Below, piece after piece: positions 46,848 to 58,534 of a stretch of 64,000 nt of DNA (positions are counted from its first letter, which is position 1; each line of letters starts with the position of its first letter). Location: positions 186,001-250,000 of the forward strand of contig JAWNGF010000009.1 in the NCBI GenBank assembly GCA_037039685.1. Direction: 5' to 3'. The notes under the pieces were generated by a model. The model had not been told where the DNA came from. It did not search any database and saw only the letters and a program-made list of their open reading frames with translations. The position numbers were made by a program, and so were the translations under genes. The stretch is from Ceratobasidium sp. AG-K. Its lineage: Eukaryota; Basidiomycota; Agaricomycetes; Cantharellales; Ceratobasidiaceae.

Positions 46848-47794
46848 GAGGGACCAAAGGAGGTGACCCAGTCCCTGGTGTGTTATAACAATTCATCTTG
46901 TGCGTTTGATCCTTAGCCTCGCATACCCTCTGACATAACGTTAACCCAAGCATAAAATCCGTTGCTGCGGGCACGTCTTTGCTTGCTAACCTGCAACCGC
47001 GCGCTCGGAGAAGACTGCCGTAAATACGGACCTAGATGTACTCCGCGCGCATCGCGGCAAATGGCCGGTATGTCCCTTGGACTGTGCTCCACATGTATTT
47101 TTAGTGCACGTACTCTGATTTACCCTGATGAATTTACCCACTGAAAAGTGTTCACTTGCACCCTATCTCATAAAACATGTTGCTCATGGCCGAGCGGGCG
47201 CTTGCAACGCTTGATGCCAAGATATACGGCACAGGGGCCATAACGATACGGCGTCGGCCCGTTTGCGTAAATACTTATCGACAAGCACCAAAGTTCGATC
47301 ATAGCTGCCATACACCTTGCCAACAGGTGTCCACAGGCTGCGTCATAAGCCCATCCACAAGGCACATCCCAAAGTGAACGCGTAGCTATAAAGCTCTCAG
47401 CTGAGAGAGGACAGCGCTGGTATGGTGTAGATCTCCCACATTATTGAAAAACAAATAGCCCGACGTGTATTCAAATACCTCGGAGCCCGCGCGATGCGCC
47501 CAATGGAAAGTGAGGAGGTACATTCTCATGACATCAGATCAAGAAACAGAATTCCTCAAGGTATGGTCGTGTGACGGATAAATGCAGGCGTTGTTCACCA
47601 CAACTGCGGATTGCGCAGTTAGACTAGAGAGAGATGCATTTAGAGTGAGCAAAAATGGTCGAATTGGGTTGTCCGATCGCTTGGTGAATGACATTGCATC
47701 CATCTCCCATTGCAGTTGGTTGAAAACGTTAATAATAGATTCACAAAAACACATACAAATCCAACCATGCATGCATCAACACCGAAACGACCCA
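46848..47794. other. Intergenic, gene-poor
   Basis: Promoter side of the xylosylphosphotransferase and 3' side of Mrt4. Open frames of 60-77 codons on both strands overlap each other and lack signatures. Nothing else recognised. Confidence 0.4.
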
Positions 47795-48813
47795 TCATGA
47801 ACTCATTTCCTCCTCGTCCTCCTCGTCTTCATCGTCTCCAGCCTTTTCAGTCGCATTCGACTCGATCTCCGTAAGACCTTCTTCCTCACCCCACCAACAC
47901 AAACATTTTATTCGGAACTCGGCCATCTGGATCCCGAGCAGCTTCAACAAGGCAGCTTGTTCAGCTGTCAGCGTTTGGCCGGGTTTACATATCACATGAG
48001 CCCCGCTGAGTGTCGGTACGCCGCGAACAAGCCGAGTTGGAAGGCCAAGTTGACGCAGCCGGGGCTCAAGAGCGTGCGCGAGAGGTGTGGGTGGGTCGGG
48101 AGATGGTGTTTGGTCACATACGGGACCTGGGCAAATGTTAGGCGGGGTCAGAGAGGAGGTAATGGGCGTACCCTCTGGGAGTACGACTTCTCGACTCGCT
48201 GTGTTCCCTGCTCGAGCAAAGTCTGGCTTCTTATAGTCATTGAACCATTCGAGCGTTTCTTTTGGGTCCCAATCGGTGAAGAAGATTCCAGCTCCAGAGT
48301 GCAGGTACTAAGCAACCCAGTTAATGCTCAGCGCGAGTGATATTAATATGAAGGGAATGCTGACCTTGGTAACCTGACCGAGACCTGAACGAACTTCCTC
48401 CTCGGGCGTTGAGCCAATAGCTTTGACCATTACGGTGTTACGGGCACAGAACATGCGTCCCGTCCTACATGCAGCCATTTGGTATTCCACGCGCTGGAAT
48501 GCCAAATTTCGACTCACCCTTTCCATTGCGAACGAATATCCTTCAATGCCGAGTTACGCATACCGCCGACCGAGAATACCCATGCATACTTCCATTTTTG
48601 TGCGTTCTCCCTAATCTTTCTTGCAATGGCATCGTTAGCGCAACACCGAGGTGGGACAACCCCACATTACCTGGGAAATGAGTTCCTCCTTGTGGGCTTT
48701 TGTTTTCTTGTCGGTTTTAGTCAGAGAGACTATATAATGGCGGTTATTTCATACAACTGGATCAATTGGATCTGGTCGTACTTACCGACTTTGGACCTTT
48801 TGGAGCGAGGCAT
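47795..48813 (-). CDS. mrt4: Ribosome assembly factor Mrt4 (uL10-like)
   Basis: Mrt4 is a nucleolar paralogue of ribosomal P0/uL10 that holds its rRNA site in pre-60S particles and is released by Yvh1. ATG 48813 gives MPRSKRSKV, splicing to VSLTKTDKKTKAHKEELIS (about 48720-48670), the usual start of Mrt4. Then WKYAWVFSVGGMRNSALKDI (about 48600-48545), an intron of about 60 nt, TGRMFCARNTVMVKAIGSTP, EEEVRSGLGQVTK, an intron near 48310-48370, and a segment with GIFFTDWDPKETLEWFNDYK (about 48290). The last part reads HVICKPGQTLTAEQAALLKL and GIQMAEFRIKCLCWW and ends in an acidic tail. All are strong Mrt4 signatures. Confidence 0.92.
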
Positions 48814-48946
48814 GGTTGAAGACGAGCAGCAGTAATTTGATCCCAAAATTTGGCGATCATAATAAGGCGGTGGCTGTGTCGATCGAAGTTCCCCCACCTT
48901 ATCTGATAAAAATATTTATCCCTGATCCACCCCACCACCGCCCGAC
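48814..48946. promoter_or_regulatory. 133-bp divergent promoter of mrt4 and lia1
   Basis: Two genes of the translation machinery start 133 bp apart on opposite strands. The spacer is AT-rich with AAAAATATTTAT near 48909-48920, a possible TATA-like element for the plus-strand gene. Confidence 0.4.
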
Positions 48947-50240
48947 ATGGCCACCGCTACGCCAGAGTCATATGCTAAGTTAGAAGCGACGCTCCTCAAC
49001 ACTTCCGGACAAGTTCCTCTTTCTGCACGGTTCCGAGCGCTGTTCACCTTGAAAGCTCTACCCGGGCAGCAGTCGATTGATATTATATCCGAGGGTCAGT
49101 GCTGGTAGATACCACAATGCCTGAAAGAGCTGAACGTAACGGATTATTTCGGATAGGCTTTAAGGATGACTCTGCGCTGTTGAAACATGAGCTTGCATAC
49201 GTTCTTGGTCAAATTGGAAACCCCCATGCTGTCCCAGCCCTTTGCGATGTCCTGTCAAACGAGAACGAAGATCCGATGGTTCGACACGAGGTATGAATCG
49301 CAATCAAGTTGACATATCCATCCACCAGCTCATTTGATTCTTCGTTGAGGCGGCAGAAGCTCTTGGCGCCCTTTCCGCCGAGTCTGCGATCCCACTCCTC
49401 GAGAAATATCTATCGTCCCCAGAGCGCACTGTCCGAGAAACTTGTGAAATTGCGCTTGACAAGATTAAATGGGATGCCACACCCGAGGGCAAGGCCGCGA
49501 ATCAACGGGCAAAGGAGCAGAAGGAGCAAGGAACTGCGTGCGTACTGTATCCTACCTACGCATCAAGCTTTATCTCATAACCATCCAGGCAATTTACTTC
49601 GGTCGATCCCGCACCCGCAGTGGAACACTCCAAGCTTATCTCATCACGCAGCGCTCGACCACAATCTCCCAATGCAGTCGGTGATCTGCGAGATCTCCTA
49701 CTAGACACATCTAGGCCCCTCTTTGAACGATACCGTGCAATGTTCGCGTTGCGGGATATTGGCACTGCAGAGGCGGTGGATGCCCTGGCCGCCGGTCTAG
49801 ACGATTCATCTGCGCTGTTCAAGTATGTCCACCCATTTCCCGCACCACTACGGCTTCCCGACTAAACGAGTCGCATATAGGCATGAAGTCGCATTTGTCT
49901 TTGGACAACTACTTTCTCCCCACTCCGTTCCCGCACTGATCAAAACTCTGGAAAACGCCAACGAGGATGAAATGGTGCGGCATGAAGCTGCTGAGGCTCT
50001 CGGTGGAATCGCTACACCCGAGGTCCTACCTGTTCTCCGCGAGTGGGCGACCAAACCGGACGTACCTAGAGTCGTACGGGAGAGTTGCGTGGTTGCTTTG
50101 GATATGTACGAGGTGAGACAGGATTCGGTCGAGTTGTGGGTTGGACATTGACACCTGGTGCTATTTAGTACGAAAATTCGGACCAGTTCCAGTATGCTGA
50201 TGGGCTTTCGGCACACCCTACTGCTGCGGTTGGAGCCTGA
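48947..50240 (+). CDS. lia1: Deoxyhypusine hydroxylase
   Basis: HEAT-repeat di-iron monooxygenase that converts deoxyhypusine to hypusine on eIF5A. ATG 48947 ([20 protein letters not shown]). Residues about 25-60 form the first repeat ([15 protein letters not shown]). The iron-binding His-Glu pairs are all present: [13 protein letters not shown] (about 49186), [11 protein letters not shown] (split by an intron, about 49280-49360), [14 protein letters not shown] (split by an intron at about 49825-49880) and [14 protein letters not shown] (about 49978). The two halves are symmetrical, as in the family. The last exon reads [20 protein letters not shown] and stops at 50240. Length is about 340 residues, close to the fungal norm. 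Confidence 0.93.
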
Positions 50241-50905
50241 TTTGTTCGGGTTTATGGATAGTTCGATTTTGATTTATGGGTGGCTAGATTTGAAGTGAAA
50301 ATAAATTGGAATAAAGCCTAAAATCATCTTATTGTGTCACGTGAAGTTGGACTGATCACAGGCATCCACCAGCAGGAAAGTTGAAATGTGGACCCGTTGT
50401 ATGCGTGAAGCGGATGCCATTCATGTCCACTATCGGCAATGGGACACATCAACAACTGGGTAATCCACCCGGTACTGTTGGCCAACGTCCAGGCACGCAT
50501 ATATGCATACCTTTGCTTGTCCATTTCGGCTCTCAATCAACTTCTGATCGGTCACCAGGTACACGCTTACAGTGGTTTCTCCGCAGAATGCCAGAGTCAC
50601 TCAACCAGGAGCTTCGGCAAGCGAGAGGCTCGACGGAATACTTGAACAAAGCAACTTAGCAAATGTACGAAGCCCCAAAGGCGTTCCGAATTGAAGCCAT
50701 CCAGACAACAAGCAATCCGATTACATCCTCAATCCAGAATAGAGAGCGCTACATAACGAAACAATAATGCGAAAAGTATTAACCAATGCTAATGTCCCTG
50801 TGATCAATGCGTAGGTAAAATGCTTAAGGGTACCGTTAGTTCATGATATGTGTCAACCAATAACGTTCGCCAACTTACAGAGACAAGCGTTCGACACGAA
50901 AGCAA
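50241..50905. other. Intergenic between lia1 and pheromone-like gene
   Basis: 3' regions of two convergent genes. Short frames on both strands (60-90 codons) lack signatures. I looked for a second CaaX-ending short ORF here and found none. Confidence 0.4.
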
Positions 50906-51022
50906 TCATGCGATGACGCAGCCTTGCGAGTTGCCGGATCCGCCACGGTCGACAGGATCCTCGTTGTCACCAGTGGCAGGGGTGGAGAGGAACCAAGACG
51001 CAATGTCGAAGATAGAATCCAT
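50906..51022 (-). CDS. Putative mating pheromone precursor (CaaX lipopeptide), 38 aa
   Basis: Single-exon ORF, too short for usual gene-finding cut-offs. It begins MDSIFDIASWFLS and ends with Cys35-Val36-Ile37-Ala38-stop, a perfect CaaX box for farnesylation, cleavage and carboxymethylation. Basidiomycete pheromone precursors are 35-60 residues, commonly begin Met-Asp with a Phe soon after, and carry a charged pair 8-15 residues before the Cys where the N-terminal part is removed. Here Glu21-Asp22 and Asp25-Arg26 are candidates; cleavage after Arg26 would leave a 9-residue lipopeptide (GGSGNSQGC). CVIA is also the CaaX box of yeast a-factor. A TATAAA lies at 51163-51168 on this strand. ACAAAG/CTTTGT cores resembling HMG-box pheromone response elements lie at 51201-51206, 51283-51288 and 51327-51332. 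No Ste3 receptor was seen nearby. Function is inferred from these features. Confidence 0.7.
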   Translation of the reverse strand: MDSIFDIASWFLSTPATGDNEDPVDRGGSGNSQGCVIA

Positions 51023-51769
51023 ATTAAGGTTAAGTGTGGGTGGGAACGAGTGTGTAATAGGAGAGTATGTGTGCACTGGGCAGCTGATGAGACACTGAAG
51101 TCAAGGAGGTCAAAAGACTGAGTGGAGGAATATACTACTGAACCGTGTTCCCACTGGTTAGCTTTATAGCGCAAACTCTGTACCAGCGTGATAACGACCG
51201 ACAAAGGACATATCGCGGATGCCTGCCAAGTCTAGCACTACTGACAGTATTTCTTTGATTTTTTTCAACCCAGTCGGCACACACAAAGTAACTCTACCAT
51301 GGATACAAATAGTGCACCACCTGTTGCTTTGTCCCTGAAACGGAGGCTTTTTAGCACGGGGTAGACTAATATGCTTAGCTAAGCTTTCGTCGGCTCGAAG
51401 GATCGGCTTTTCAGCGATTGTCGAAGTCGTGCCTCGAATCCTCCGGTCACGCTGGATGGTTGCAAGGGGTGGGATAAATGGATGGATGTTTTACAAATCG
51501 GGTTACACTGGGGGGGATGCTTATATAATCACAGGACACAGCTCGGTGAGTGTTTACACCCGATCTGTCTCCTGTATCAACCGAACAAGTGATTGAAGTC
51601 TCCGGAGTGCAACGACTCGCGCCTCGGGACACACCCAAGACTAGGCTTGAAGCGAAATTCCTTCCGGCCGCATACACGTAAAGACAGGGAACACCGGACT
51701 AGCGATCGGTGCTAGCCATAAATAACTTGCTTGCCACAACAACATAGAACTCTACCAGGCATCCAGCTC
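51023..51769. promoter_or_regulatory. Upstream region of pheromone-like gene
   Basis: Divergent spacer between the pheromone-like gene and the uncharacterised gene at 51770. It contains TATAAA (minus, 51163-51168) and three ACAAAG-type cores 180-310 bp upstream of the pheromone ATG. A 76-codon minus-strand frame (51447-51677) is not supported as a gene. Confidence 0.45.
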
Positions 51770-52963
51770 ATGGGGAACCCAGCCAGGAAGTACGTCGACT
51801 TGATATCTAAAGCATCTGGGAAGTATGCGAACTGGGATCCGCCTAATGTGGTAGAGGTATGTGTAACTTGAGTAGGGCATCAGTCATTGGAGCCGTTGAC
51901 ATGCTGTCGTTGTACCAATAGGTTGGAGACTGGGGATATGTGGATAAGAGGACAGCAGCCTTCGTCAAGCAGGGAAATATATTTAATGACCCTGAGTGTA
52001 GTGACGTACTTGGAGACTCTGGGAAGCTAGTTAGATATGGCAGTCCAGAGGGTACGCATCGTCGATTTCGAATTGTGGCTCGTATGTGCTCATGACATGC
52101 GTTCTGTGGTAGACAGTGTTCGGATCACAGCCCGCGCAAAGGCTAGTCTGGGAAATGACATAGGAGTAGACCTGTAAGTCGGTTTTGCCTTGGATCCACA
52201 CGATCTCATTCTAGATCCGACCATAAGAGGCGTCACTGGCGAAATCGGGTTCAAGGTGCACGGCTCATGGGACATTGACGCCAAAAACCGCGCGGCGATC
52301 CTAACTGCGACGGATGCATACTCCATCTATCTCCAGCACGGCACCGTCTTTCCCAAACTCACACGAGTGTCCAAGCTCGCAGGGAAAGCGATTGTAGTGG
52401 AAACGCTCAACTGCCCGGCCTATGCATTGTTGCTCACAGACAAGGGAAAGGGCGGGAAAGTGTCGCTCACGCTTGAGACGCGTTTGGCTGAGGCTGGTGT
52501 AAACATGGGAAATGTCGTAGGAGGACGGTGGGAGACGACGAGCGAATCGGGTGTGTGGCGCACCGCATATGGATACAAGGCCAGTCTGGAGGGGCAAAAT
52601 GCGGTGTTTACGCCGTTGTTCGTACTCAAGACCACGGAGAAACGAAAGTGGCCGCTATATCGTGGGAGTCCACCGCCGAACATGCCTCGTGGGATACCCA
52701 CGCCCGAGTACGTATATCGGATTAGTTATTGGTGGGGATTGACTGAGCTCTGGCGATAGGTATGAGGACTACAGTTTGCCATGGAAAGTGAGTGGTTTGT
52801 TTTAGTTTGGAGGGAAACGTGACTGAGCTGTTCATAGGGGTTGGATGAAGATGGAGAGGAGGTAGTTGATTCCGACTCGGACGATGAGGTTGGTGCTGGT
52901 TTTATTGAGTCATGTTTTTTTACTGACAGAATGGTAGGTGCTGGACACTCCAGCATCGCCTGA
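51770..52963 (+). CDS. Uncharacterised protein
   Basis: ATG 51770 begins MGNPARKYVDLISKASGKYA followed by NWDPPNVVEVGDWGYVDKRT, spanning the first intron (about 51857-51920). FVKQGNIFNDPECSDVLGDS and LVRYGSPE follow; a third piece near 52110-52160 carries FGSQPAQRLVWEM. The long exon from about 52190 reads LDPHDLILDPTIRGVTGEIG, then FKVHGSWDIDAKNRAAILTA, YLQHGTVFPKLTRVSKLAGK, GNVVGGRWETTSESGVWRTA and LFVLKTTEKRKWPLYRG. The C-terminus is acidic (VDSDSDDE). I do not recognise a catalytic motif or a membrane helix; the layout recalls cytosolic proteins that occur in several copies in Agaricomycetes, with no function known to me. The stop at 52963 assumes read-through of a possible intron after DSDDE. 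Confidence 0.6.
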
Positions 52964-53152
52964 CTTTTGAACTTTTCGTATATCTCATTTAGTGTATTGA
53001 CGGAGACAGAGGAGTGCAACAGATGAATATCAAACAAACATAATATAACAAAACGCAAGGACGTAACCGAGCTGCTAGGTATCGAAGTTCGTTACTCATG
53101 GTATTTTCAAACCCATGAATCCCCAATATTAGACAAAAGAAGAAAACGCGGT

Positions 53153-54573
53153 TCAACGACCGCCGTTCCAGATGAGCTCGTTGCTGTGGATAATTGTGAG
53201 TCAAACGGCATCTGTGCTAAGAAAACAAGTAAATACGCACCGAGTACCGCTCGGAATTTTGGTCAAGACACCGTCTGGGGCAAGCTGCTTGAGCCTGGAA
53301 CGCATGTTTGAAGGTGTACGCCGACCCTCAACAGCAAGTAGATACGCAATAAGACCCGATACATGCGGGGCAGCCATTGAGGTGCCGGTAATTCGGTTGG
53401 TGGCAGTGGTTGAGCCGATCCAAGTCGAAGTGATCTCTTCCCCGGGAGCAAAAATGTCGACGACCGAGCCATAATTCGACCCGCTAGCCACGGACCATAC
53501 CCATCGCTGATCTTCGATGTTTGTCGCACCAACGGTGATGGCTGACGACGCACGAGCAGGGCTATAATTTTGGGCATCCTTATTGCCGTTGCCCGCCGAT
53601 ACAACGACGTGCACGCCTAGAGCCACAGCTCTGTTGACTACAGTATCAAGAGCAGTATCTGGATCGCTCCCAATACTTATATTCAACACGCTTGGCCGTC
53701 TTGTGGATAGGGCCCGTTTGACACACCAGTCGATGCCCGCAATCAAGTCACTGTTCCAACCGGAATTGTCGTCCCCCAGAACCTTCACGGCAATGATAGA
53801 CGCCGCCTTGGCAACACCATATCGTTTGCCGGCGATGGTACCAGCGATATGAGTACCGTGTCCGTGCCCGTCCGCATTGCCGTAGGGTCCAAAGGTTGTG
53901 CCCCACTTTGCTCGCCCACCGAAATCAACATGAGCTGTGTTCACACCTGTGTCCAAGACGTATACATCTACTCCCGCACCTGAAGGTTTTCGCTCAAAGA
54001 CGTAATTGGTTTGGTCCACACGAGAACCGGCTGGCAATTTAGCTTTTCGGCTGACGCGAGCGATACCCCAAGGCGCGTTGGTTCTAATAAATATGTGAGC
54101 ATCTAAGCCAGACATGGCTGGGCAAGGCGTACTGGGTTAGGTCCCCTGTGTTGCGCTTGTCCTCGACTACCATGGCGACATCAGGAGACTTGGAGAGCTC
54201 AGCAAGCGCCTCGTCTGTCAAGTCGGCTGTGTAGCCGTTGATACCTAGCGTACAAGTTAGCTATTTGTGAAACGCATACAAGTAGTCAACTCACCATCGT
54301 AATCGTTAGTAACTTTCAAACTAGATCCTGCCTTTGCCATTGTCGCTCGTTCACCATCAAGCCAACCCATATGGGTCTTGTGGTTCGTTTGATCATTGAG
54401 AAGGACCTGCGAATTTTCGTAATGAGCGCCCCGGGAGGTCAAGGTTATTACTGTGCACGTACAATATAACGTTTTTCGCCCCCCGCCCTTGGTACACTCG
54501 CAGCAGCGACATTGTCGATCAATACTGACGCGACTGTCAATGCCGTTGCGATGTACGACAGAAACCGGCGCAT
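53153..54573 (-). CDS. Secreted subtilisin-like serine protease (proteinase K type, S8)
   Basis: ATG 54573 with a signal peptide (FLSYIATALTVASVLIDNVA, residues about 4-23). The propeptide inhibitor domain follows (ERATMAKAGSSLKVTNDYDG, then GYTADLTDEALAELSKSPDV), split by two introns. The mature enzyme starts near NAPWGIARVSRKAK. Catalytic Asp is in VYVLDTGVNTAHVDFGG (about 53965), His in GHGTHIAGTIAGKRYG (about 53855), the oxyanion region in VVSAGNGNKDAQNYSPA (about 53600), and Ser in ITGTSMAAPHVSGLIAYLL (about 53385). A final short exon gives NELIWNGGR. The family works extracellularly on proteins; in plant-associated fungi such enzymes serve nutrition and virulence. A TATAAG lies near 54640 on the minus strand. 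Confidence 0.92.
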
Positions 54574-55139
54574 CGTACCGTGCAGAAAGTGGAAAGGTGG
54601 GAAGTTGCTTGGGATGGCAGCCCAGAGGCGCGCCTTATACGCGTGATCGGACGCGGGTCAAGGGGACCTTGTTCGGATGGCAGTGCACCGCCTGGATCTG
54701 AGCGTCCGTGCCTGTATTGGTCGTTGGGCACTGAATTGTCACAAAAGAGGAACAGTTACCAGCCACAGTAGATATTAAAATGCCAGTCAAGACGCGAGGC
54801 CAGGAGGCAGTGCAAACGAAGCGCTCGCGCAGATGTCTCTAGTGCCTCAAACCAGTGTCTAGTGCGTTCAAGCTCAAAGCGTCGAAAAAACATTTATACG
54901 CAAGCTCGGCGAGGGTGGGTTCACAAGAGGGTTGATTATTCAGTTGAAAAATGTCGCTCGTTCGAACGTATGTTTAGACATGCTTCTAGCACCTGCTAAT
55001 AGGGTTTGGTCGGACTGACTGTATGCACATGGTTAGATTCCGTGCGCGGTGAAAGCGAATTACGACAAGTTGAGGTAAGTTCAAGTTCAAGTTGCCTCGG
55101 CTATTTGAAATTCCGGAACTAGCGTTGATGACATAAGAA
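54574..55139. other. Divergent intergenic region
   Basis: Promoter region of the subtilisin (minus) and of the dipeptidyl peptidase (plus). A short ATG frame at 54951 (MSLVR) followed by a GTATGT donor may be a first exon of the peptidase; I could not join it in frame with 55140, so it remains open. Confidence 0.4.
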
Positions 55140-58122
55140 GTGGCGTCATTCAAAACAACGCGCTCGTTCCCCACACTAGACATTGCGCCGACCACAGCCA
55201 GCATGTGGGGTGTAAACGCAGGCCTTGCATGGCTTGCTGCCAGTTCTCAACTTCCTTTCGACCTTGACGCTGCTAAACCTGCCCCCAAAGTTCCTCAAGC
55301 TCGTTCTGATTTTAAGCTTGTCGAGGGAAAACATGTTCTGTCTCCCAAGACGATGCTTGAGCTTCCGCGGCCTGGGGCCGGACTATCGAATACAGGAGGC
55401 GACCTGTCCCTGGTTTCCGTGAGCCAGTATAGCTTTGACGAAAAGAAGTAAGCAAAATTCTAGATTTATTTAGTGTTGTCTGACGGTTCCTAGCACGAAT
55501 AAAACCATTTATATCCTCCCGCTTCAATCGAACGGCGAACCGATCGAGCTGCCCCTTCTCGATGGTGGTGACGCCTTTTGGATTGACGACCGCACTATCG
55601 GTCATGTCCGCCCAGGCTCCGATCGCGAGAGCGGCCAAGAGCTCTACGCTGTTTCCGTTGAATATACGACCGAGACGACTACTGTGACGCCCAAGTCCCC
55701 CGTTCACGTGGGAACGTTCCCCAATGCTCGCCTCTCCAACTTTAAATACTCCAAGTCGGGTGCCTTGGTCTTTTCGGCCTATGTTTATGGCGACCGCAAC
55801 TTGTCTTCAGTTCGCGAGCAGGATGAAAAATGGGAAAACCGTGGCAATACCGCTCTTGTCTACGATGAGAACTTTGTGCGTCATTGGGATGAGGTAAGGA
55901 TGACACTATTTCGGGGATCGGTAAGGACGCTAACAAGGCATTCAGTATCGCGGCCCCAAGCGCCAGGCTCTATTCAGTCTAGATTTGATCAAGAAGAACG
56001 ACAAATGGTCTCTCGGCGAGGAAGTGTTTTCTCTTCAGTCGCCCGAACACGTAGGTCTAACCGTACACCACACATCTCATATGTTCACTCGTTTTGCAGA
56101 GCACCCCTGTTGAGCCATTCGGCGGTGCTGAGGACTTTGACATCTCGGACACTCACGTTGTGTATACGACCAAGGATCCTCAGTAGGTTCTTTCTGCGCG
56201 TGAACCGTGGGCAGTACTGAGTTTTTTTGCAGCGTCTCTGAGTCGCTCCACACCCGTCAAAACGTTTACCTTGCACCTCTCCGGCCTGGTCCTCCAGGAC
56301 CCGATGTTGGACTCATCGAAGAGCTTACAAGTGGTATTCAAGGCGCAACTCACAACCCTGTTCTGAGCAAGGACGGCAAGAAGGTTGCCTGGGCTGAGAT
56401 GGAACGTGATGGCTATGAGAGCGATCGGTGGGTACCTTCGCGGTCTCCACAAATACATGTCCTGATATTGCACTTTTAGGTCCAAACTCGTTATTTACGA
56501 TATCGAGGCTGGTGTCCGATTCACTGTCACTGAGCACTGGGACCAGTCCGTGGCAGATCTAACCGTTAGTGTATTTTTCACGTTCGTCTCTGTCCTGCAA
56601 CTAATCTCTTTGTCCAGTTCACTCCCGACGGCAAGTCCATTGTCTTCACCTCTGGCCACCATGCCAAGGTTTTGCTGTATACCGTTCCCGTCCCACCGAC
56701 ACCCACCAAGTCGGACAAGCACGTCCCTGCGGTTGTTCCCATTGCCCTCACCACCAAGGGCACTGCGTCATCTCCCCAGGTCCTTCCCGGCGGACGAGTT
56801 TCATTTACTGCCTCCTCGCTCAACTCGCCCAATGACGTCTACGTCTTGTCTGGCCTCGACTATGCTGGGGTTTTGCCTCACAAGATTGAAGTCAAGCGCG
56901 TCTCCAAGTTTTCGGAGGAAGGCCTATCTGGCTTGCGCCTTACCAATGCCGAAGAGTTTTGGTTCGAAGGCGCCAAGGGTGTCAAGGTTCAAGGATGGAT
57001 TGTTCGGCCTCCTGGCGCCGACTCGGAGTCTGCCAAGGGCAAAAAGTGGCCTGTCGCTCTACTCATTCATGGTGGACCTCAGAGCGCTTGGGAAGACTCA
57101 TGGAGCACTCGTTGGAACCCTCAGATCTTTGCTCAACAGGGATACGTTGTTGTTACGATAAACCCTACTGGCAGCACGACCTTTGGCCAAGGCAAGTGAA
57201 TAAGTCATGACTTGGCGTTCGTGGACTAATGACTCGCACAGACTTCACCGATGCCATTGCTGAGGACTGGGGAGGAAGGCCGTTTGAGGATCTTCGCAAG
57301 GGCTGGAAGTACGTTTTGGACAACTACCCTGAAGTCGATGGCGACCGTGCTGTGGCCGCTGGCGCGAGCTGGGGTGGATACGCCATCAAGTAAGCATTTA
57401 TCACTGTGTTTATTGCATCACCTTCTCACGGTGAGTTGCAGCTGGATTCAGAGCCACCCTGAATGGAATTTCAACTTCAAGGCTTTGGTTTGCCATGACG
57501 GTGTAAGGACACGAGTCAAACCAAGATCGTCTGGTACTGACTCGAATGTTAGGTGTTCGATACCGTCTACAACGGGTTTGCTACCGACGAGCTGTACTTC
57601 GTATGTTTACATAACCCGCTGGTTCGCGCAGTGGCTAACTCTTTATGACTAAAGTTCAATCACGACTTTGGTGGCCCGCCATGGGCTCAGCGTAGCCGCA
57701 AGATCGCTGAGAAGTAAGCATTTAGGCTGTGCGGCATTGGTCGTGATGCTCATCATATTCTAGATTCAACCCTGCGAACCTAGTCGCGCACTGGTCAACT
57801 CCTCAGCTTATTATCCACGGAAGTAGAGACTATCGACTTGCCGAAACGGAAGGCCTCAGCGTTTTCAACGCGCTGCAATCGTGAGTCATGTTTACTAGCC
57901 GCCACGTCTATGCTATGAGCTGAGCGTGCCCAGCCGCGGCATCCCGAGCCGAATTATGATCTTCCCAGATGAGAACCACTGGGTGCTCAAGCCTGGCAAT
58001 TCGCTCAAATGGCATTATGAGGTAAGTGATGCCATGCTCTGTATCAGGTATGTGCTGATAGGATTCTGGTACCGTAGGTCTTCCGCTGGTTCGACCAGTA
58101 TGTGGGCGAAGATAAGGAGTAG
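55140..58122 (+). CDS. dpp5: Dipeptidyl-peptidase 5-like serine peptidase (S9C)
   Basis: Beta-propeller plus alpha/beta-hydrolase peptidase removing N-terminal dipeptides. The propeller starts at [20 protein letters not shown] (about 55310) and continues with [92 protein letters not shown] and [20 protein letters not shown]. The hydrolase domain starts at [14 protein letters not shown], with [20 protein letters not shown] (about 57050-57110), nucleophile [13 protein letters not shown] (about 57355), acid residue in [17 protein letters not shown] and His in [14 protein letters not shown] (about 57965). Stop at 58122. The N-terminus is uncertain: the frame is open from 55140, but the first ATG in it is at about 55200 and no signal peptide is evident, so an upstream exon or cytosolic location is possible. 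Confidence 0.85.
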
Positions 58123-58534
58123 GAAAGGGTTTCTCATCCAGCTATTGCGTGCTCTGATTGTAAATAGTTTGTCTGTGTGATCCCCATCGAGTACGATCCT
58201 AAGCCGCGGTTGATGCAAGCTTATCATTCCGATTAGCCCGAGCAGTTCCGGCAGACTTCCAAATATTACCTATTAGACTCGTTCATCTAATCTGATAAGA
58301 TTATTCTCCACAAGTGATGGCAACATCAGCTTTACTAAACTACAGCAAGCCGACCACCACCATCGTTGAACGATTTATATAAAGGGTCTTGCTGAGGCGT
58401 TTTTCTTCTCCTTCTTTATCCTAGGCTACCCTGCACGCCTTCATTACGTCCACCTGTCGTTCCAGGCACTCTATATAGCTCTTATATTGCTGTCTCAACG
58501 CCTCATTCCGGATCTTGCTGGTCACAAGGACACG
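58123..58534. promoter_or_regulatory. Promoter of heme oxygenase gene with TATA box
   Basis: TATATAAA at 58376-58383 lies about 155 bp upstream of the proposed heme oxygenase start and is followed by a pyrimidine-rich tract (about 58400-58425), a common layout of fungal promoters and transcription starts. Confidence 0.55.

Noticed and set aside
51447..51677. Minus-strand frame ending ...CNHPA upstream of the pheromone-like gene
   Set aside because: Cys is five from the end and not followed by aliphatic residues; no other pheromone features.
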